NCBI GenBank assembly: GCA_030123565.1
Contig: CP126122.1
Coordinates: 62,001-126,000, forward strand
Source of the DNA: Nitrospira sp.
GTDB taxonomy: Bacteria > Nitrospirota > Nitrospiria > Nitrospirales > Nitrospiraceae
Length of the DNA stretch: 64,000 bases
Direction: 5' to 3'
Shown piece after piece: positions 54,046 to 63,706 of the stretch. The notes beneath the pieces were generated by a model. The model searched no databases and was not told where the DNA came from. It saw nothing but the letters and a program-made list of their open reading frames with translations. The position numbers were made by a program, and so were the translations under genes. The stretch's first letter is position 1, and each line of letters starts with the position of its first letter.

Positions 54046-55851
54046 ATGCCGAAACAAGAATTACTCGGCGAGGTGAAGAAGCTCATCAACCTCGGAAAAG
54101 AGAAGGGCTTTCTCACGTACGACGATCTCAACAGCACCTTGCCGGCGGATGTCGTCTCGTCGGACCAATTCAGCACGATCATGACCATGTTCGGTGAAAT
54201 GGACATCGAGATTGTGGAGTCCGCCGAGACCGAGCGCACCCCGAAGGCCGCCGAAGGTGAAGAGGCCATCGAGGAGAGCGAGGAAGGCGAGGCGCTGGAG
54301 GAGAACGAAAAAGAAATCGATCTCACGCCCGGTGCGCTCAGCCGAACCGACGACCCCGTCAGGCTCTATCTGAAAGAAATGGGGAGTGTGGCGCTGTTGA
54401 GCCGTGAGGGTGAAATCGAAATCGCCAAGCGCATCGAAGAGGGGAAAAAGGATATCGCCACGGTCGTCTACGGCTTGCCGATGACGTTGGAGTTCGTCCT
54501 GAACCTGCGCGACCAACTGAAGAACGGCAAGATCGACGTGCGGGAGATCGTGCCGGTGGTCGAGACGGAAGAGGACTTCGAGGAAGAAGCCGTCGAAAAG
54601 GACTATGAAGAGTTGCGGCTCAAGACGTTGGACTCCTTGAACGCGGTCCGCAAGGTGTCCGCCTCGCTCAAGGATCTGTACGACAAGGCCCGCCATGTCG
54701 GCGCGGACCCCGAGAAGCTGAAACGCCTGCGCAAACAGATCGATACGGTGCGGGGGCAGGTCGTCGACAAGATGGAATCGGTGAACCTGCACGGTGTCTT
54801 GAAGGATCGGATGACGCAGCGGGTCCGCGACCTCAATCTGCTCTTCCGTCAGGCGGAACGGGAAGTGACGAGTTGCCAGCGACGTCTGGGCGTCGGCGGC
54901 GAGGCGGGCGCGGAACTATTGAGGAAATTGTGCCGCACGCACAAGGATTTTCTGGCCGTCAAGCGGAGGACCGGGCTGTCCGAAGAGGTGCTGCAAGACA
55001 TCAAGAAGCACTATCAAGCGGCCAAGGGCAAGATTCGGCAGCTTGAGACGGAAGAGGCTCTGGTATCGGGTGAGGAGATCAAGGATGCGGTCAAACATCT
55101 CGACGTGGCCGAAGAAAAGGTCAAGCGCGGCAAGGCCGAACTCGTCGAGGCCAACTTGCGTCTGGTGGTGAGTATCGCGAAAAAATACACGAACCGCGGG
55201 CTGCAGTTCCTGGATTTGATCCAGGAGGGCAATATCGGCCTCATGAAGGCGGTCGACAAGTTCGAGTACAAGCGCGGATATAAATTCAGCACCTACGCGA
55301 CCTGGTGGATCCGGCAGGCGATCACCCGCGCGATCGCCGACCAGGCCAGGACGATCCGCATTCCGGTGCACATGATCGAGACGATCAACAAACTCATCCG
55401 GACCTCGCGCCACCTGGTGCAAAAGCTCGGTCGCGAACCGACGCCGGAGGAGATCGCGGAGCGCATGGATCTGCCGCTCGACAAGGTACGAAAGATTCTC
55501 AAGATCGCACGCGAACCGATTTCGCTCGAAACCCCGATCGGCGAGGAGGAAGACAGTCACTTGGGGGATTTCATCGAAGACAAGAAGGCGGTGTCGCCGT
55601 TGGAGGCGGCCATCCGCTACGATCTGCAGCGCCAGATCAACGGCGCGCTGGAAACGCTGACCCCTCGGGAAGAAAAGGTCTTGCGCAAACGATTCGGCAT
55701 CGGCGAGGCCACCGACCATACGCTGGAGGAGGTCGGGCAGGACTTCGAGGTCACGCGCGAGCGCATCCGGCAAATCGAGGCGAAGGCGCTGCGGAAGCTC
55801 CGGCATCCGAGCCGCAGCAAGAAGTTGCGCAGTTTCGTGGAGAGTCTCTAG
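54046..55851 (+). CDS. rpoD: RNA polymerase sigma factor RpoD (sigma-70)
   Basis: 601 aa. Region 1.1 at the start ([20 protein letters not shown]), an acidic linker, region 1.2 ([20 protein letters not shown]), the non-conserved region, region 2 ([37 protein letters not shown]), region 3, and region 4 ([20 protein letters not shown]). It is the housekeeping sigma factor. Start 2 bases after dnaG. Confidence 0.97.
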   Translation: MPKQELLGEVKKLINLGKEKGFLTYDDLNSTLPADVVSSDQFSTIMTMFGEMDIEIVESAETERTPKAAEGEEAIEESEEGEALEENEKEIDLTPGALSRTDDPVRLYLKEMGSVALLSREGEIEIAKRIEEGKKDIATVVYGLPMTLEFVLNLRDQLKNGKIDVREIVPVVETEEDFEEEAVEKDYEELRLKTLDSLNAVRKVSASLKDLYDKARHVGADPEKLKRLRKQIDTVRGQVVDKMESVNLHGVLKDRMTQRVRDLNLLFRQAEREVTSCQRRLGVGGEAGAELLRKLCRTHKDFLAVKRRTGLSEEVLQDIKKHYQAAKGKIRQLETEEALVSGEEIKDAVKHLDVAEEKVKRGKAELVEANLRLVVSIAKKYTNRGLQFLDLIQEGNIGLMKAVDKFEYKRGYKFSTYATWWIRQAITRAIADQARTIRIPVHMIETINKLIRTSRHLVQKLGREPTPEEIAERMDLPLDKVRKILKIAREPISLETPIGEEEDSHLGDFIEDKKAVSPLEAAIRYDLQRQINGALETLTPREEKVLRKRFGIGEATDHTLEEVGQDFEVTRERIRQIEAKALRKLRHPSRSKKLRSFVESL

Positions 55852-55872
55852 GCGATTTTTGGCGTAGGCTGT

Positions 55873-55902
55873 TTGACTCTGTCGGACCGGCGGGCCTAGA
55901 AT
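55873..55902 (+). promoter_or_regulatory. Promoter of the tRNA gene at 55953
   Basis: TTGACT and TAGAAT are 18 bases apart, about 50 bases before the tRNA. The short sequence just after rpoD leaves no other target. Confidence 0.6.
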
Positions 55903-55952
55903 CACTCCGTTCGAACCAAAGGTCTCAGAGCCTGTCGACGGCTCGCAGGACT

Positions 55953-56029
55953 GGGCCCATAGCTCAGGTGGTTAGAGCGGCTGACTCATAATCAGCTGGT
56001 CCTAGGTTCAAGTCCTAGTGGGCCCACCA
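55953..56029 (+). tRNA. tRNA with anticodon CAT, probably tRNA-Ile2 (lysidine type)
   Basis: 77 nt with encoded CCA. Acceptor GGGCCCA pairs with TGGGCCC; D arm, CTGACT-CAT-AATCAG anticodon arm and GGTTCAAGTCC T arm are standard. CAT could mean elongator Met or Ile2. C4-G69 and C5-G68 in the acceptor fit the determinants read by TilS on tRNA-Ile2, which turns the C of CAT into lysidine, whereas Escherichia coli elongator Met has A and U pairs there. Ile2 is therefore preferred. Confidence 0.9.
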
Positions 56030-56103
56030 GCCTGAGCATCTCACGATTCCGGTGCGAGGGGCGTCGAGCCGACGCCGTCGTCGCGCAACTCACAAGGAGC
56101 CAG

Positions 56104-56880
56104 TTGAACCCACAGCTTTCTCCCCTCATTGCATTGCAGAAACTCGACCTCCGGATCGCCGACCTCAAGGAACAGCGGCGAAAAATCCCAGAACGGCTTG
56201 AAGCGAGCGAAACCCCGCTCCGCGAGGCGAAGCGGCTGCTGCAGGAGGCATCGGCTTCCGCCGAATCGCTCAACAAGGAGCGCCGCAGCCATGAGAAGGA
56301 TCTCGACGCGCACGAAGACCGTATCGGCAAGATGAAGGACCGTGCCGCCCAGCTGAAGACCAACCAAGAATATCAGGCCCATCTCTTCGAAATGGAGCTG
56401 GCCAACAAAAAGAAGGGCGAGATCGAGGAAAAAATCCTGCTGGCGATGGAGCAGATCGAACAGATCCAGCGGACCATCTCGGAGGCGCAGGCGAAACTCA
56501 AAGAGTCGGAGTCGGTCTTCACGAGGGAAAAGGCGACGCTGGACGAGCTTGATCGAACCCTTGCGGCGGAACTGACGGATTTGGACGTCAAACAGAAGGA
56601 GTTGTCGGGGCAGGTCGAGAAGTCGCTGCTGGCCCGGTACAACAAGCTGAAAGCGACCAGGAAGGATCAGGCCCTCGCCCTGCTCAAGGACGGCATCTGT
56701 TTAGGGTGCCGTCTGCAATTGCCGCCACAGTTGGTCTCCCAGGTCAAACGGGCGGAAGAAGTCCACACGTGCCCCTACTGCTATAGGATGCTCTATTGGG
56801 AAGGGGATCCTGCGACCGAAGTGAAGGTATCCATCGACCACGAGCAGGCGCAGAATTTCGAAGTCGGCGAATCGGTTTAG
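56104..56880 (+). CDS. Coiled-coil protein with C4 zinc ribbon
   Basis: 258 aa. TTG start with AAGGAG 6 bases upstream. Nearly the whole protein to residue 190 is a long helical hairpin (ALQKLDLRIADLKEQRRKI, LKTNQEYQAHLFEMELANKK), followed by a zinc ribbon with GICLGCRLQLP and HTCPYCYRMLYW. The family (CT398/CdsZ-like) binds nucleic acid or the sigma-54/secretion machinery in some bacteria; the role here is not known. Its stop overlaps the convergent RNase HIII gene by 4 bp. Confidence 0.86.
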   Translation: MNPQLSPLIALQKLDLRIADLKEQRRKIPERLEASETPLREAKRLLQEASASAESLNKERRSHEKDLDAHEDRIGKMKDRAAQLKTNQEYQAHLFEMELANKKKGEIEEKILLAMEQIEQIQRTISEAQAKLKESESVFTREKATLDELDRTLAAELTDLDVKQKELSGQVEKSLLARYNKLKATRKDQALALLKDGICLGCRLQLPPQLVSQVKRAEEVHTCPYCYRMLYWEGDPATEVKVSIDHEQAQNFEVGESV

Positions 56881-57536
56881 CCGTCGCCCAAGATCTGTTT
56901 CGTCGTTTTAAAGTGCAGTTTCGCGACAGTCCCCAATCGTTCACGCCCGTATTTCGTGATCACCATCTTCCCGGCGAGTTCCACGGCGGGAGATGCGCCC
57001 TTGGGCAAGGTGGTGTTCAGACCTTCAGACAGCTTGTGCAGGCGCTGAAGAAATTCGGCGCGGGCGAGGATTGAGGCGGCTGCCACCGCCAGATCGGATT
57101 CCGCCTTCGGCCGCTGCATCAATCGAATCTGCTTTCCCTTCTCCTGGAGCGCGTTCAGAATCAAACGTTCGTCGCCGAACTGGTCGGCGATGGCCAGGTC
57201 GCAATCCACCTCCTGGAGCAAATTTTCCAACGCGCGGGCATGGCCCCAGGCCAACAATCGATTCAAATTCTTGATCTTGGCATACAGTTCATTGTACCGC
57301 TGCGGGCCGATGGCGACGATGCTGTGTGGGCAGACCAGGCGGATATCGGGAGCCATTTCCACAATGCGCCCATCGGAGATTTTCTTGCTGTCACGGACCT
57401 GCATGAGGGTGAGATCCTGCTGTGTGGAAGGCGTCACAAACACGGCGGCGATGACCAGCGGGCCGAAATAGTCTCCCTTGCCGGATTCGTCGATGCCGAT
57501 GCGATCAAGAGAAGACAGGTCCGATGCGGCAGGCAT
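56877..57536 (-). CDS. rnhC: Ribonuclease HIII-like protein lacking the N-terminal domain
   Basis: 219 aa from MPAASDLSSLDRIGIDES at 57536; the open frame upstream lacks similarity. Type 2 RNase H core: Asp16-Glu17 in GIDESGKGDYFGPLV, with GKGDYFGPL typical of HIII rather than HII, Asp in VRDSKKISD and later RPKAESDLAVAAASILARA. Usual RNase HIII is about 300 aa with a TBP-like N-terminal RNA/DNA-hybrid binding domain, absent here. It should cut RNA in RNA-DNA hybrids. Convergent with the zinc-ribbon gene. Confidence 0.85.
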   Translation of the reverse strand: MPAASDLSSLDRIGIDESGKGDYFGPLVIAAVFVTPSTQQDLTLMQVRDSKKISDGRIVEMAPDIRLVCPHSIVAIGPQRYNELYAKIKNLNRLLAWGHARALENLLQEVDCDLAIADQFGDERLILNALQEKGKQIRLMQRPKAESDLAVAAASILARAEFLQRLHKLSEGLNTTLPKGASPAVELAGKMVITKYGRERLGTVAKLHFKTTKQILGDG

Positions 57537-57622
57537 TCGGTGAAACTCCCAGTTGGAAACCGGCGGAGCGGCGCGGTAATCTAGCAAAGCTCGGAAGGCC
57601 GGTCAATTTGCGGAGGCTTGGG

Positions 57623-58516
57623 ATGACGACTCAATGCAAGAGGGGCACGAAGGGGATGGCCATGATGCTTCCAAACATCGTCCGGCTGGTGTGCGGGGTT
57701 ACGGCCATGCTGGTGACGGCCACGGGCTGTCAGACCAATCCCTACACCGGACGTTGGCAGTTGATGATGATGCCGATGTCCCAGGAAACGCAGATGGGTG
57801 CGCAGGCCTATGCGCAGGTGAAAAGTGATCCCAAGATGAAGCCGTCGACCGATCCGCGGGAGATCGAGCCGGTGAAGCGGGTGGCGGCGCGAGTGATCGA
57901 GGCGGCCAAACGATCGAAATACAGCGAGATCGCCAATCAGTTTGAATGGGAAGTGACGGTCATCAAGGATGACAAGACCATGAACGCCTTCGCCCTGCCG
58001 GGGGGGAAGATCGCCGTCTACACCGGGATATTTCCTGTCGCCAGGACGGAAGCGGGACTCGCTGCCGTGATGGGCCATGAGGTCGTGCATGCGCTGGCGC
58101 GGCATGGCGGGGAGCGGATGAGTCAAAATACGTTGGCGCAGACGACCCTCCAAGCCGTCGGTGTCGCGCTCGGGGTCAGCGGGGCCAATCCGGTCCTCTC
58201 GCAAGCGGGAATGGCGGCGTTGGGAGTCGGGGCTCAGGTCGGTGTGCTGCTTCCCTTCAGCCGCAAGCACGAATCTGAGGCCGACTATGTCGGAGTATTG
58301 CTCGCAGCCGAGGCCGGATATGACCCGCGGGAATCGATCGCGCTTTGGAAACGGATGGAGGAGTCGTCCGGCGGTAAGGAGCCGTCGGAATTCATGTCCA
58401 CCCACCCGAGCCACGAAACCAGAATTCAGCAGCTTGAAGAATGGATGGCCGAAGCCCTGCCGATCTATCAATCAAAACCCCCGGCACCGAACAGCGAATT
58501 GCCCTTGCTCCGGTAA
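57623..58516 (+). CDS. M48-family metallopeptidase lipoprotein
   Basis: 297 aa from the ATG at 57623, which has GGAGG 6 bases before; an internal ATG at 57656 is less likely. The lipobox is VTATGC, then NPYTGRWQLMMMPMSQE, as in YcaL/LoiP-like lipoprotein peptidases. Zinc motif His152-Glu-Val-Val-His156 (MGHEVVHALARHGG) and the third ligand in ESEADYVG. It should act on the outer-membrane face of the periplasm in protein quality control. The last bases of the gene recur downstream (58573-58612). Confidence 0.93.
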   Translation: MTTQCKRGTKGMAMMLPNIVRLVCGVTAMLVTATGCQTNPYTGRWQLMMMPMSQETQMGAQAYAQVKSDPKMKPSTDPREIEPVKRVAARVIEAAKRSKYSEIANQFEWEVTVIKDDKTMNAFALPGGKIAVYTGIFPVARTEAGLAAVMGHEVVHALARHGGERMSQNTLAQTTLQAVGVALGVSGANPVLSQAGMAALGVGAQVGVLLPFSRKHESEADYVGVLLAAEAGYDPRESIALWKRMEESSGGKEPSEFMSTHPSHETRIQQLEEWMAEALPIYQSKPPAPNSELPLLR

Positions 58517-58540
58517 CGTGCGTCTTTCTGTTCCGTTGTC
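58501..58540 (+). repeat. 40-bp direct repeat, copy at the 3' end of the M48 gene
   Basis: Covers the last five codons and stop of the peptidase gene plus 24 bases beyond. The same 40 bases recur without change at 58573, 72 bp later, with 32 unrelated bases between. Confidence 0.9.
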
Positions 58541-58572
58541 CCACGCGCGCTCAGCTTCAAGCATACATTTCC

Positions 58573-58612
58573 GCCCTTGCTCCGGTAACGTGCGTCTTTC
58601 TGTTCCGTTGTC
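58573..58612 (+). repeat. 40-bp direct repeat, second copy, just upstream of rnpB
   Basis: Identical to 58501-58540. It lies directly before the rnpB promoter, so duplication may have occurred at the gene junction. Two copies only, so not a CRISPR array. Confidence 0.9.
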
Positions 58613-58622
58613 TCCGGCAGGC

Positions 58623-58652
58623 TTGAACCGCGACGGAACCGGACCCTATACT
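58623..58652 (+). promoter_or_regulatory. rnpB promoter
   Basis: TTGAAC and TATACT are 18 bases apart, placing the transcript start about 7 bases after 58652, just before the first conserved helix of RNase P RNA. Confidence 0.6.
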
Positions 58653-58659
58653 GCAGCTG

Positions 58660-59045
58660 CGCGCTGGGGGGACACGGGTGCTCGCTCGTCGAGCTTGCTC
58701 GGCGGGAGGAAAGTCCGGACTCCAAGGGCAAGGACGCTGGATAACGTCCAGGCGGAGCGATCCGACACCGGCACCACAGAGAACAGACCGCCGATGGCCG
58801 AGGCGATGGGGCTTTGTCCGGTCGCAGCGGCTCAGGTAAGGGTGAAACGGTGGGGTAAGAGCCCACCGCGGTGATGGCGACATCAACGGCACGGTAAGCG
58901 TCGTCCGGAGCAAGACCAAATAGGGGGACGCCTGCGGCGCTCGCAAGAGCCCGACAGAAAGGCCGGCCCGGCCGAGGTCCCCGGGTAGGTCGCTTGAGGC
59001 TTGAGGTAACTTGAGCCCCAGAGAAATGATCACCCCCGTGTGAGC
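58660..59045 (+). ncRNA. rnpB: RNase P RNA, bacterial type A
   Basis: Conserved blocks appear in order: GAGGAAAGTCCGGACTCC at 58697, ACAGAGAACAGACCGC near 58777, GGTAAGGGTGAAACGGTG with GGTAAGAGCCCACCG around 58835-58870, and AGAAATGATCACC near 59020. P1 forms between ACACGGG near the 5' end and CCCGTGT at the 3' end. It is the catalytic RNA that matures tRNA 5' ends. Ends are estimated to a few bases. The 3' end overlaps the convergent thioredoxin-fold gene. Confidence 0.93.
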
Positions 59046-59335
59046 GTAAGCTTCACGCGGGACAGAATCCGGCTTATAGGGTTCTTCCAACGCGCTCTTT
59101 TGATCGCCTCGCGTAGTTCTCCGGCCGTGATCTTCCCGGACAGGGCTTCCTGCTGATCGATCAGGACGACCGGCACACGGGTGCCGTATCGCGCAAGGAG
59201 ATCCTGGTCACTATCAACGTCCACCCTGTCCAAGGTGAATGAGAGGTCCTCCCGTACCTGTGCGGCCATACGGGAGACCACTCGGCAGAGATGGCAATCG
59301 CGGCGGGAGATGATCGTGACGTGGACGGAATTCAT
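59030..59335 (-). CDS. Glutaredoxin-like (DUF836-type) thioredoxin-fold protein
   Basis: 101 aa. Cys14-His-Leu-Cys17 in SRRDCHLCRVV is the redox pair, and VPVVLIDQQEALSGKIT holds the cis-Pro of the fold. Such small proteins act in thiol exchange. The last residues (VKLTLTRG) and stop are encoded within the 3' end of rnpB on the opposite strand, so the two transcripts must collide or terminate within a few bases. No ribosome site of note. Confidence 0.82.
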   Translation of the reverse strand: MNSVHVTIISRRDCHLCRVVSRMAAQVREDLSFTLDRVDVDSDQDLLARYGTRVPVVLIDQQEALSGKITAGELREAIKRARWKNPISRILSRVKLTLTRG

Positions 59336-59586
59336 AGGCCACGCAATCGGTGAGTCGGCAGGCTTCCTATATCACAGGCCGTGAGTGCGTACCAGCGTCT
59401 CCCGGTGGAAGCGGGACGTTCGCTCTCTTGACCTTCTTTGAGGGCTGGTGATACCATCCGCCATCTTACCCATTGTTTTTTCAGTTAGAATGTATCAGCC
59501 TGTGCCACGCCTGCGGTGCAGGGAGAGGGATTGTTCTCAGTCGAGGCCTAGCGTCCTTCGCCGTCGTCTGCGAAGGGGAGGGTGAT

Positions 59587-61365
59587 ATGAAGCTCACAGG
59601 GTCGGAAATCTTTATCGAATGCCTGAAACGCGAGGGCGTGAAGACGATTTTCGCGCTGCCGGGCGGCGTCGTGCTGAAGATCTTCGATATGCTCCATCAA
59701 CAAAAGGATCTCGAAGTCATTCTGACCCGACATGAACAGGGTGCAGGCCACATGGCTGAGGGGTATGCCAAGGCCACCGGCAAGGCCGGTGTCTGTTTGG
59801 TGACGTCCGGGCCGGGCATGACCAACGTCATTACCGCCCTGGCCGATGCCTACATGGATTCGGTACCGCTGGTCTGTTTCAGCGGCCAGGTGCCGACGAG
59901 TTTGATCGGCAACGATGCCTTTCAGGAAGCCGACAATATCGGATTGAGCCGGCCCTGCACGAAATACAATTTTCTCGTGAAGGACGTCAACGACCTGGCC
60001 ACGACCATCAAGGAAGCCTTTTACATCGCCACGACGGGACGGCCCGGCCCGGTGCTCGTGGACATTCCAAAAGATGTGTCCATGGCCAAGACCGAGTTTA
60101 CCTATCCGAGTTCTGTGGCGATCCGCGGCTACAATCCGACCTACGAGGGCAACAAGTGGCAGATCAAGCAGGCTGCCGAAGCCATCATGAAGGCGAAGAA
60201 GCCGATTTTGTACGTCGGCGGGGGCGTCGTGTTTTCGGGAGCCTCCAAAGAATTGCTCGAATTGGCCGAGATGACCCAGATTCCCGTAGATATGACCTTG
60301 ATGGGGCTCGGCGCGTTTCCGGGTGAACATCCGCAGTCGATGGGCATGTTGGGGATGCACGGCACCTATTGTGCCAACATGGCGATCCATTACTCCGACT
60401 TGGTGATTGCCGTCGGGGCGCGATTCGACGACCGCGTGACGGGCAAAGTTTCGGAGTTCTGCCCTTACGCCAAGGTGATCCATATTGATATCGACCCGAC
60501 CTCGATCCGCAAGAACGTCCATGTGGATATCCCGATCGTGGGCGACTGCAAGGCGGTCTTGCGGGAACTGATTCAGATCCTTAAGGCCACCGTCAACGGG
60601 GATCAGCGAGAGCTCCGCAAGCCCTGGTGGGATCAAATCCGCGAATGGCAGGAGGCGCATCCGTTGGCCTATCAACAGGAGCCTGAAGGGGCGATCAAGC
60701 CGCAACATGTCATCAAGCGCTTGTATGAACTCACGAAGGATCGGGACCCGATCGTCTCGACCGACGTGGGCCAGCACCAGATGTGGACGGCCCAGTATTT
60801 CAAACTCGCCAAACCGAATCGCTGGTTGACCTCGGGCGGCCTGGGCACGATGGGGTTCGGATTTCCGGCCGCCATGGGGGCGCAGGCTGCGTTCAGGAAC
60901 CGGCTGGTGCTCTGCGTCGCCGGCGACGGCAGCGTGCAGATGAACATGCAGGAGATGGCCACCGCCGTCGTGTCGAAGTTGCCGGTGAAGGTCATCATCC
61001 TGAACAATCGGTTCCACGGCATGGTCCGCCAGTGGCAGGACCTGTTCTATGAAGGCCGCTATGCGTCCAGCTATCTCGACACGACGCCGGATTTCGTGAA
61101 GTTGGCCGAGGCCTACGGAGCGATCGGGTTGCGGGCGAACAGTGTCGGTGAGTTGGACGCGGTGCTGAAGGCGGCGATCGAAACCGACAAGCCGGTCGTC
61201 GTGGACGTGCCGACCTATCCCTATGAGAATTGTTACCCGATGATTCCGGCCGGCGGATGCAATCACGAGATGATTCTTGAAGATCCGCCCGAACTGAAGA
61301 AGAAGCAGGCCGGCGTGCCCGGCACCGGATCGACCGAAGATAAGGATACGATCTTAACAGCCTAA
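59587..61365 (+). CDS. ilvB: Acetolactate synthase, large (catalytic) subunit
   Basis: 592 aa from MKLTGSEIFIECLKREGV at 59587, with GGGGAGGGTG before it; the frame extends upstream without similarity. Glu of LTRHEQGAGHMAEGYAKATG activates ThDP; the ThDP/Mg motif is GDGSVQMNMQEMATAV with LNNRFHGMVRQWQ. Makes acetolactate and acetohydroxybutyrate for valine, leucine and isoleucine. First gene of ilvBNC. No attenuator peptide is seen in the 250 bases before it. Confidence 0.96.
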   Translation: MKLTGSEIFIECLKREGVKTIFALPGGVVLKIFDMLHQQKDLEVILTRHEQGAGHMAEGYAKATGKAGVCLVTSGPGMTNVITALADAYMDSVPLVCFSGQVPTSLIGNDAFQEADNIGLSRPCTKYNFLVKDVNDLATTIKEAFYIATTGRPGPVLVDIPKDVSMAKTEFTYPSSVAIRGYNPTYEGNKWQIKQAAEAIMKAKKPILYVGGGVVFSGASKELLELAEMTQIPVDMTLMGLGAFPGEHPQSMGMLGMHGTYCANMAIHYSDLVIAVGARFDDRVTGKVSEFCPYAKVIHIDIDPTSIRKNVHVDIPIVGDCKAVLRELIQILKATVNGDQRELRKPWWDQIREWQEAHPLAYQQEPEGAIKPQHVIKRLYELTKDRDPIVSTDVGQHQMWTAQYFKLAKPNRWLTSGGLGTMGFGFPAAMGAQAAFRNRLVLCVAGDGSVQMNMQEMATAVVSKLPVKVIILNNRFHGMVRQWQDLFYEGRYASSYLDTTPDFVKLAEAYGAIGLRANSVGELDAVLKAAIETDKPVVVDVPTYPYENCYPMIPAGGCNHEMILEDPPELKKKQAGVPGTGSTEDKDTILTA

Positions 61366-61406
61366 CTCACGCTGTCAGCCGACGGCTATCAGCTCAGAGC
61401 TCTCTG

Positions 61407-61925
61407 ATGGAACACATCATTGCAGTCACCGTAGAAAATAAGTTCGGCGTTTTGTCTCGCGTGGCCGGATTGTTCAGCGGGCGCGGCTTCAACATCGAAA
61501 GCCTGTCCGTGGCGCCGACACTCGATCCCTCGATGTCGCAGATGACCATCGTGACATCAGGCGACGACCGGATCGTGGAGCAAATCGTCAAGCAATTGAA
61601 CAAGCTGATCGATGTCATCAAGGTCGTGGATCTCAATGAGAGCGAATTCGTCTCGCGTGAGACGGCCTTGATCAAGGTTCACACCAAGGCGGAAGATCGG
61701 GCTGAGGCGCTCCGGATCGCGGACATTTTTCGAGCGAACGTCGTCGATTCGACGCCCTCGACCTACACCATCGAGGTGACGGGCGACCCGAAGAAGATCG
61801 AGGCCATCATCAATCTGTTGCAGCCGCTCGGCATCAAGGAGCTGATTCGGACCGGGCGGGTGGCGATTGCGCGAGAAGCGATCAGGCCGGCCGTCAGCCA
61901 ACCCAAGAAAGTCGCGCGGGAATAG
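61407..61925 (+). CDS. ilvN: Acetolactate synthase, small (regulatory) subunit
   Basis: 172 aa. N-terminal ACT domain (about 1-75): VENKFGVLSRVAGLFSGRGF with FNIESLSVAPTLD. The C-terminal half resembles IlvH/IlvN regulatory domains (ALIKVHTKAEDRAEALRIAD). It binds valine and activates the large subunit. 41 bases after ilvB. Confidence 0.96.
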   Translation: MEHIIAVTVENKFGVLSRVAGLFSGRGFNIESLSVAPTLDPSMSQMTIVTSGDDRIVEQIVKQLNKLIDVIKVVDLNESEFVSRETALIKVHTKAEDRAEALRIADIFRANVVDSTPSTYTIEVTGDPKKIEAIINLLQPLGIKELIRTGRVAIAREAIRPAVSQPKKVARE

Positions 61926-61988
61926 CGCGCTCGCCTCTCTGTGCGGCCGTAGTTTCCATCCACGTGTCCTATGAACCCTCAGGAGTGA

Positions 61989-63005
<1,017 letters not shown>

Positions 63006-63055
63006 CCCTTCAGCCGGGCTCTGCATGGTACCATCTAAAGAGAGCCTGGAGGTCT

Positions 63056-63706
63056 ATGGCTGATCGAGCCGCTGGAATACCGATCGTAAAGGAAGGGTGG
63101 CCGTTCGTCGGTGGTCTGGGAGGCGCGGCGCTGCTTTTTGGCTTGGTCGGCTGGACCATTCCGACGGCGCTGGCGGGAGGGTTCATGCTCTTCACCGCTT
63201 GGTTCTTCCGGAATCCCAGCCGGACCATCCCCCAGCAGCCCAACGTGGTGGTGTCGCCGGGCGACGGCAAAGTGATCGCCATCGAGGAAGAGTTCGAGCC
63301 GCGCTACCTGAAGGAGAAGAGCATCAGGGTCACGGTCTTCTTGAACGTGTTCGATGTACATGTGAATCGAATGCCCTGTGCCGGGACGGTGGAAGGCATC
63401 AGTTATCAACCGGGCCAGTTTCTCGTGGCCAGCAAGCCGGAGGCGACGCTCCATAACGAGCAAAATGCCGTCATGTTGAAGACGGCCTCAGGAGCGAAAG
63501 TGCTCTGTGTGCAGGTTGCGGGATTGATCGCCCGCCGAATCGTCTGTTGGGTCGGGCAGGGAGACCTGGTGCAGCGGGGTGAACGGTACGGATTGATCAG
63601 GTTCGGATCGCGGATGGATACCTTCGTGCCGCTTGGTTCCAAGATTTGCGTTGCGGTGGGTGATCGGGTCAAGGGGGGAGAAACCATCGTGGGGGAACTC
63701 CGATGA
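63056..63706 (+). CDS. psd: Phosphatidylserine decarboxylase
   Basis: 216 aa, short form (archaeal-like PSD-A). Hydrophobic N-terminus; motif VSPGDGKV, FLNVFDVHVNRMP, and the self-cleavage site Gly-Ser195 in VPLGSKICVAVG, from which the pyruvoyl group arises. Makes phosphatidylethanolamine. Coupled by ATGA to pssA, which makes its substrate. Confidence 0.95.
   Translation: MADRAAGIPIVKEGWPFVGGLGGAALLFGLVGWTIPTALAGGFMLFTAWFFRNPSRTIPQQPNVVVSPGDGKVIAIEEEFEPRYLKEKSIRVTVFLNVFDVHVNRMPCAGTVEGISYQPGQFLVASKPEATLHNEQNAVMLKTASGAKVLCVQVAGLIARRIVCWVGQGDLVQRGERYGLIRFGSRMDTFVPLGSKICVAVGDRVKGGETIVGELR

Noticed and set aside
55953..56029. Reading the CAT tRNA as initiator tRNA-fMet
   Set aside because: The acceptor starts with a paired G1-C72, and the anticodon stem lacks the three G-C pairs expected for an initiator.
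58501..58612. Two 40-bp repeats with a 32-bp spacer as a mini CRISPR
   Set aside because: Only two copies, the repeat includes a gene's coding end and stop, and there is no cas gene.
59336..59586. Leader-peptide attenuator before ilvB
   Set aside because: No short ORF rich in Ile, Leu and Val codons with a following terminator hairpin could be found.
59548..61266. Long minus-strand ORF (572 aa) opposite ilvB
   Set aside because: Antisense shadow; the plus strand encodes a full acetolactate synthase.
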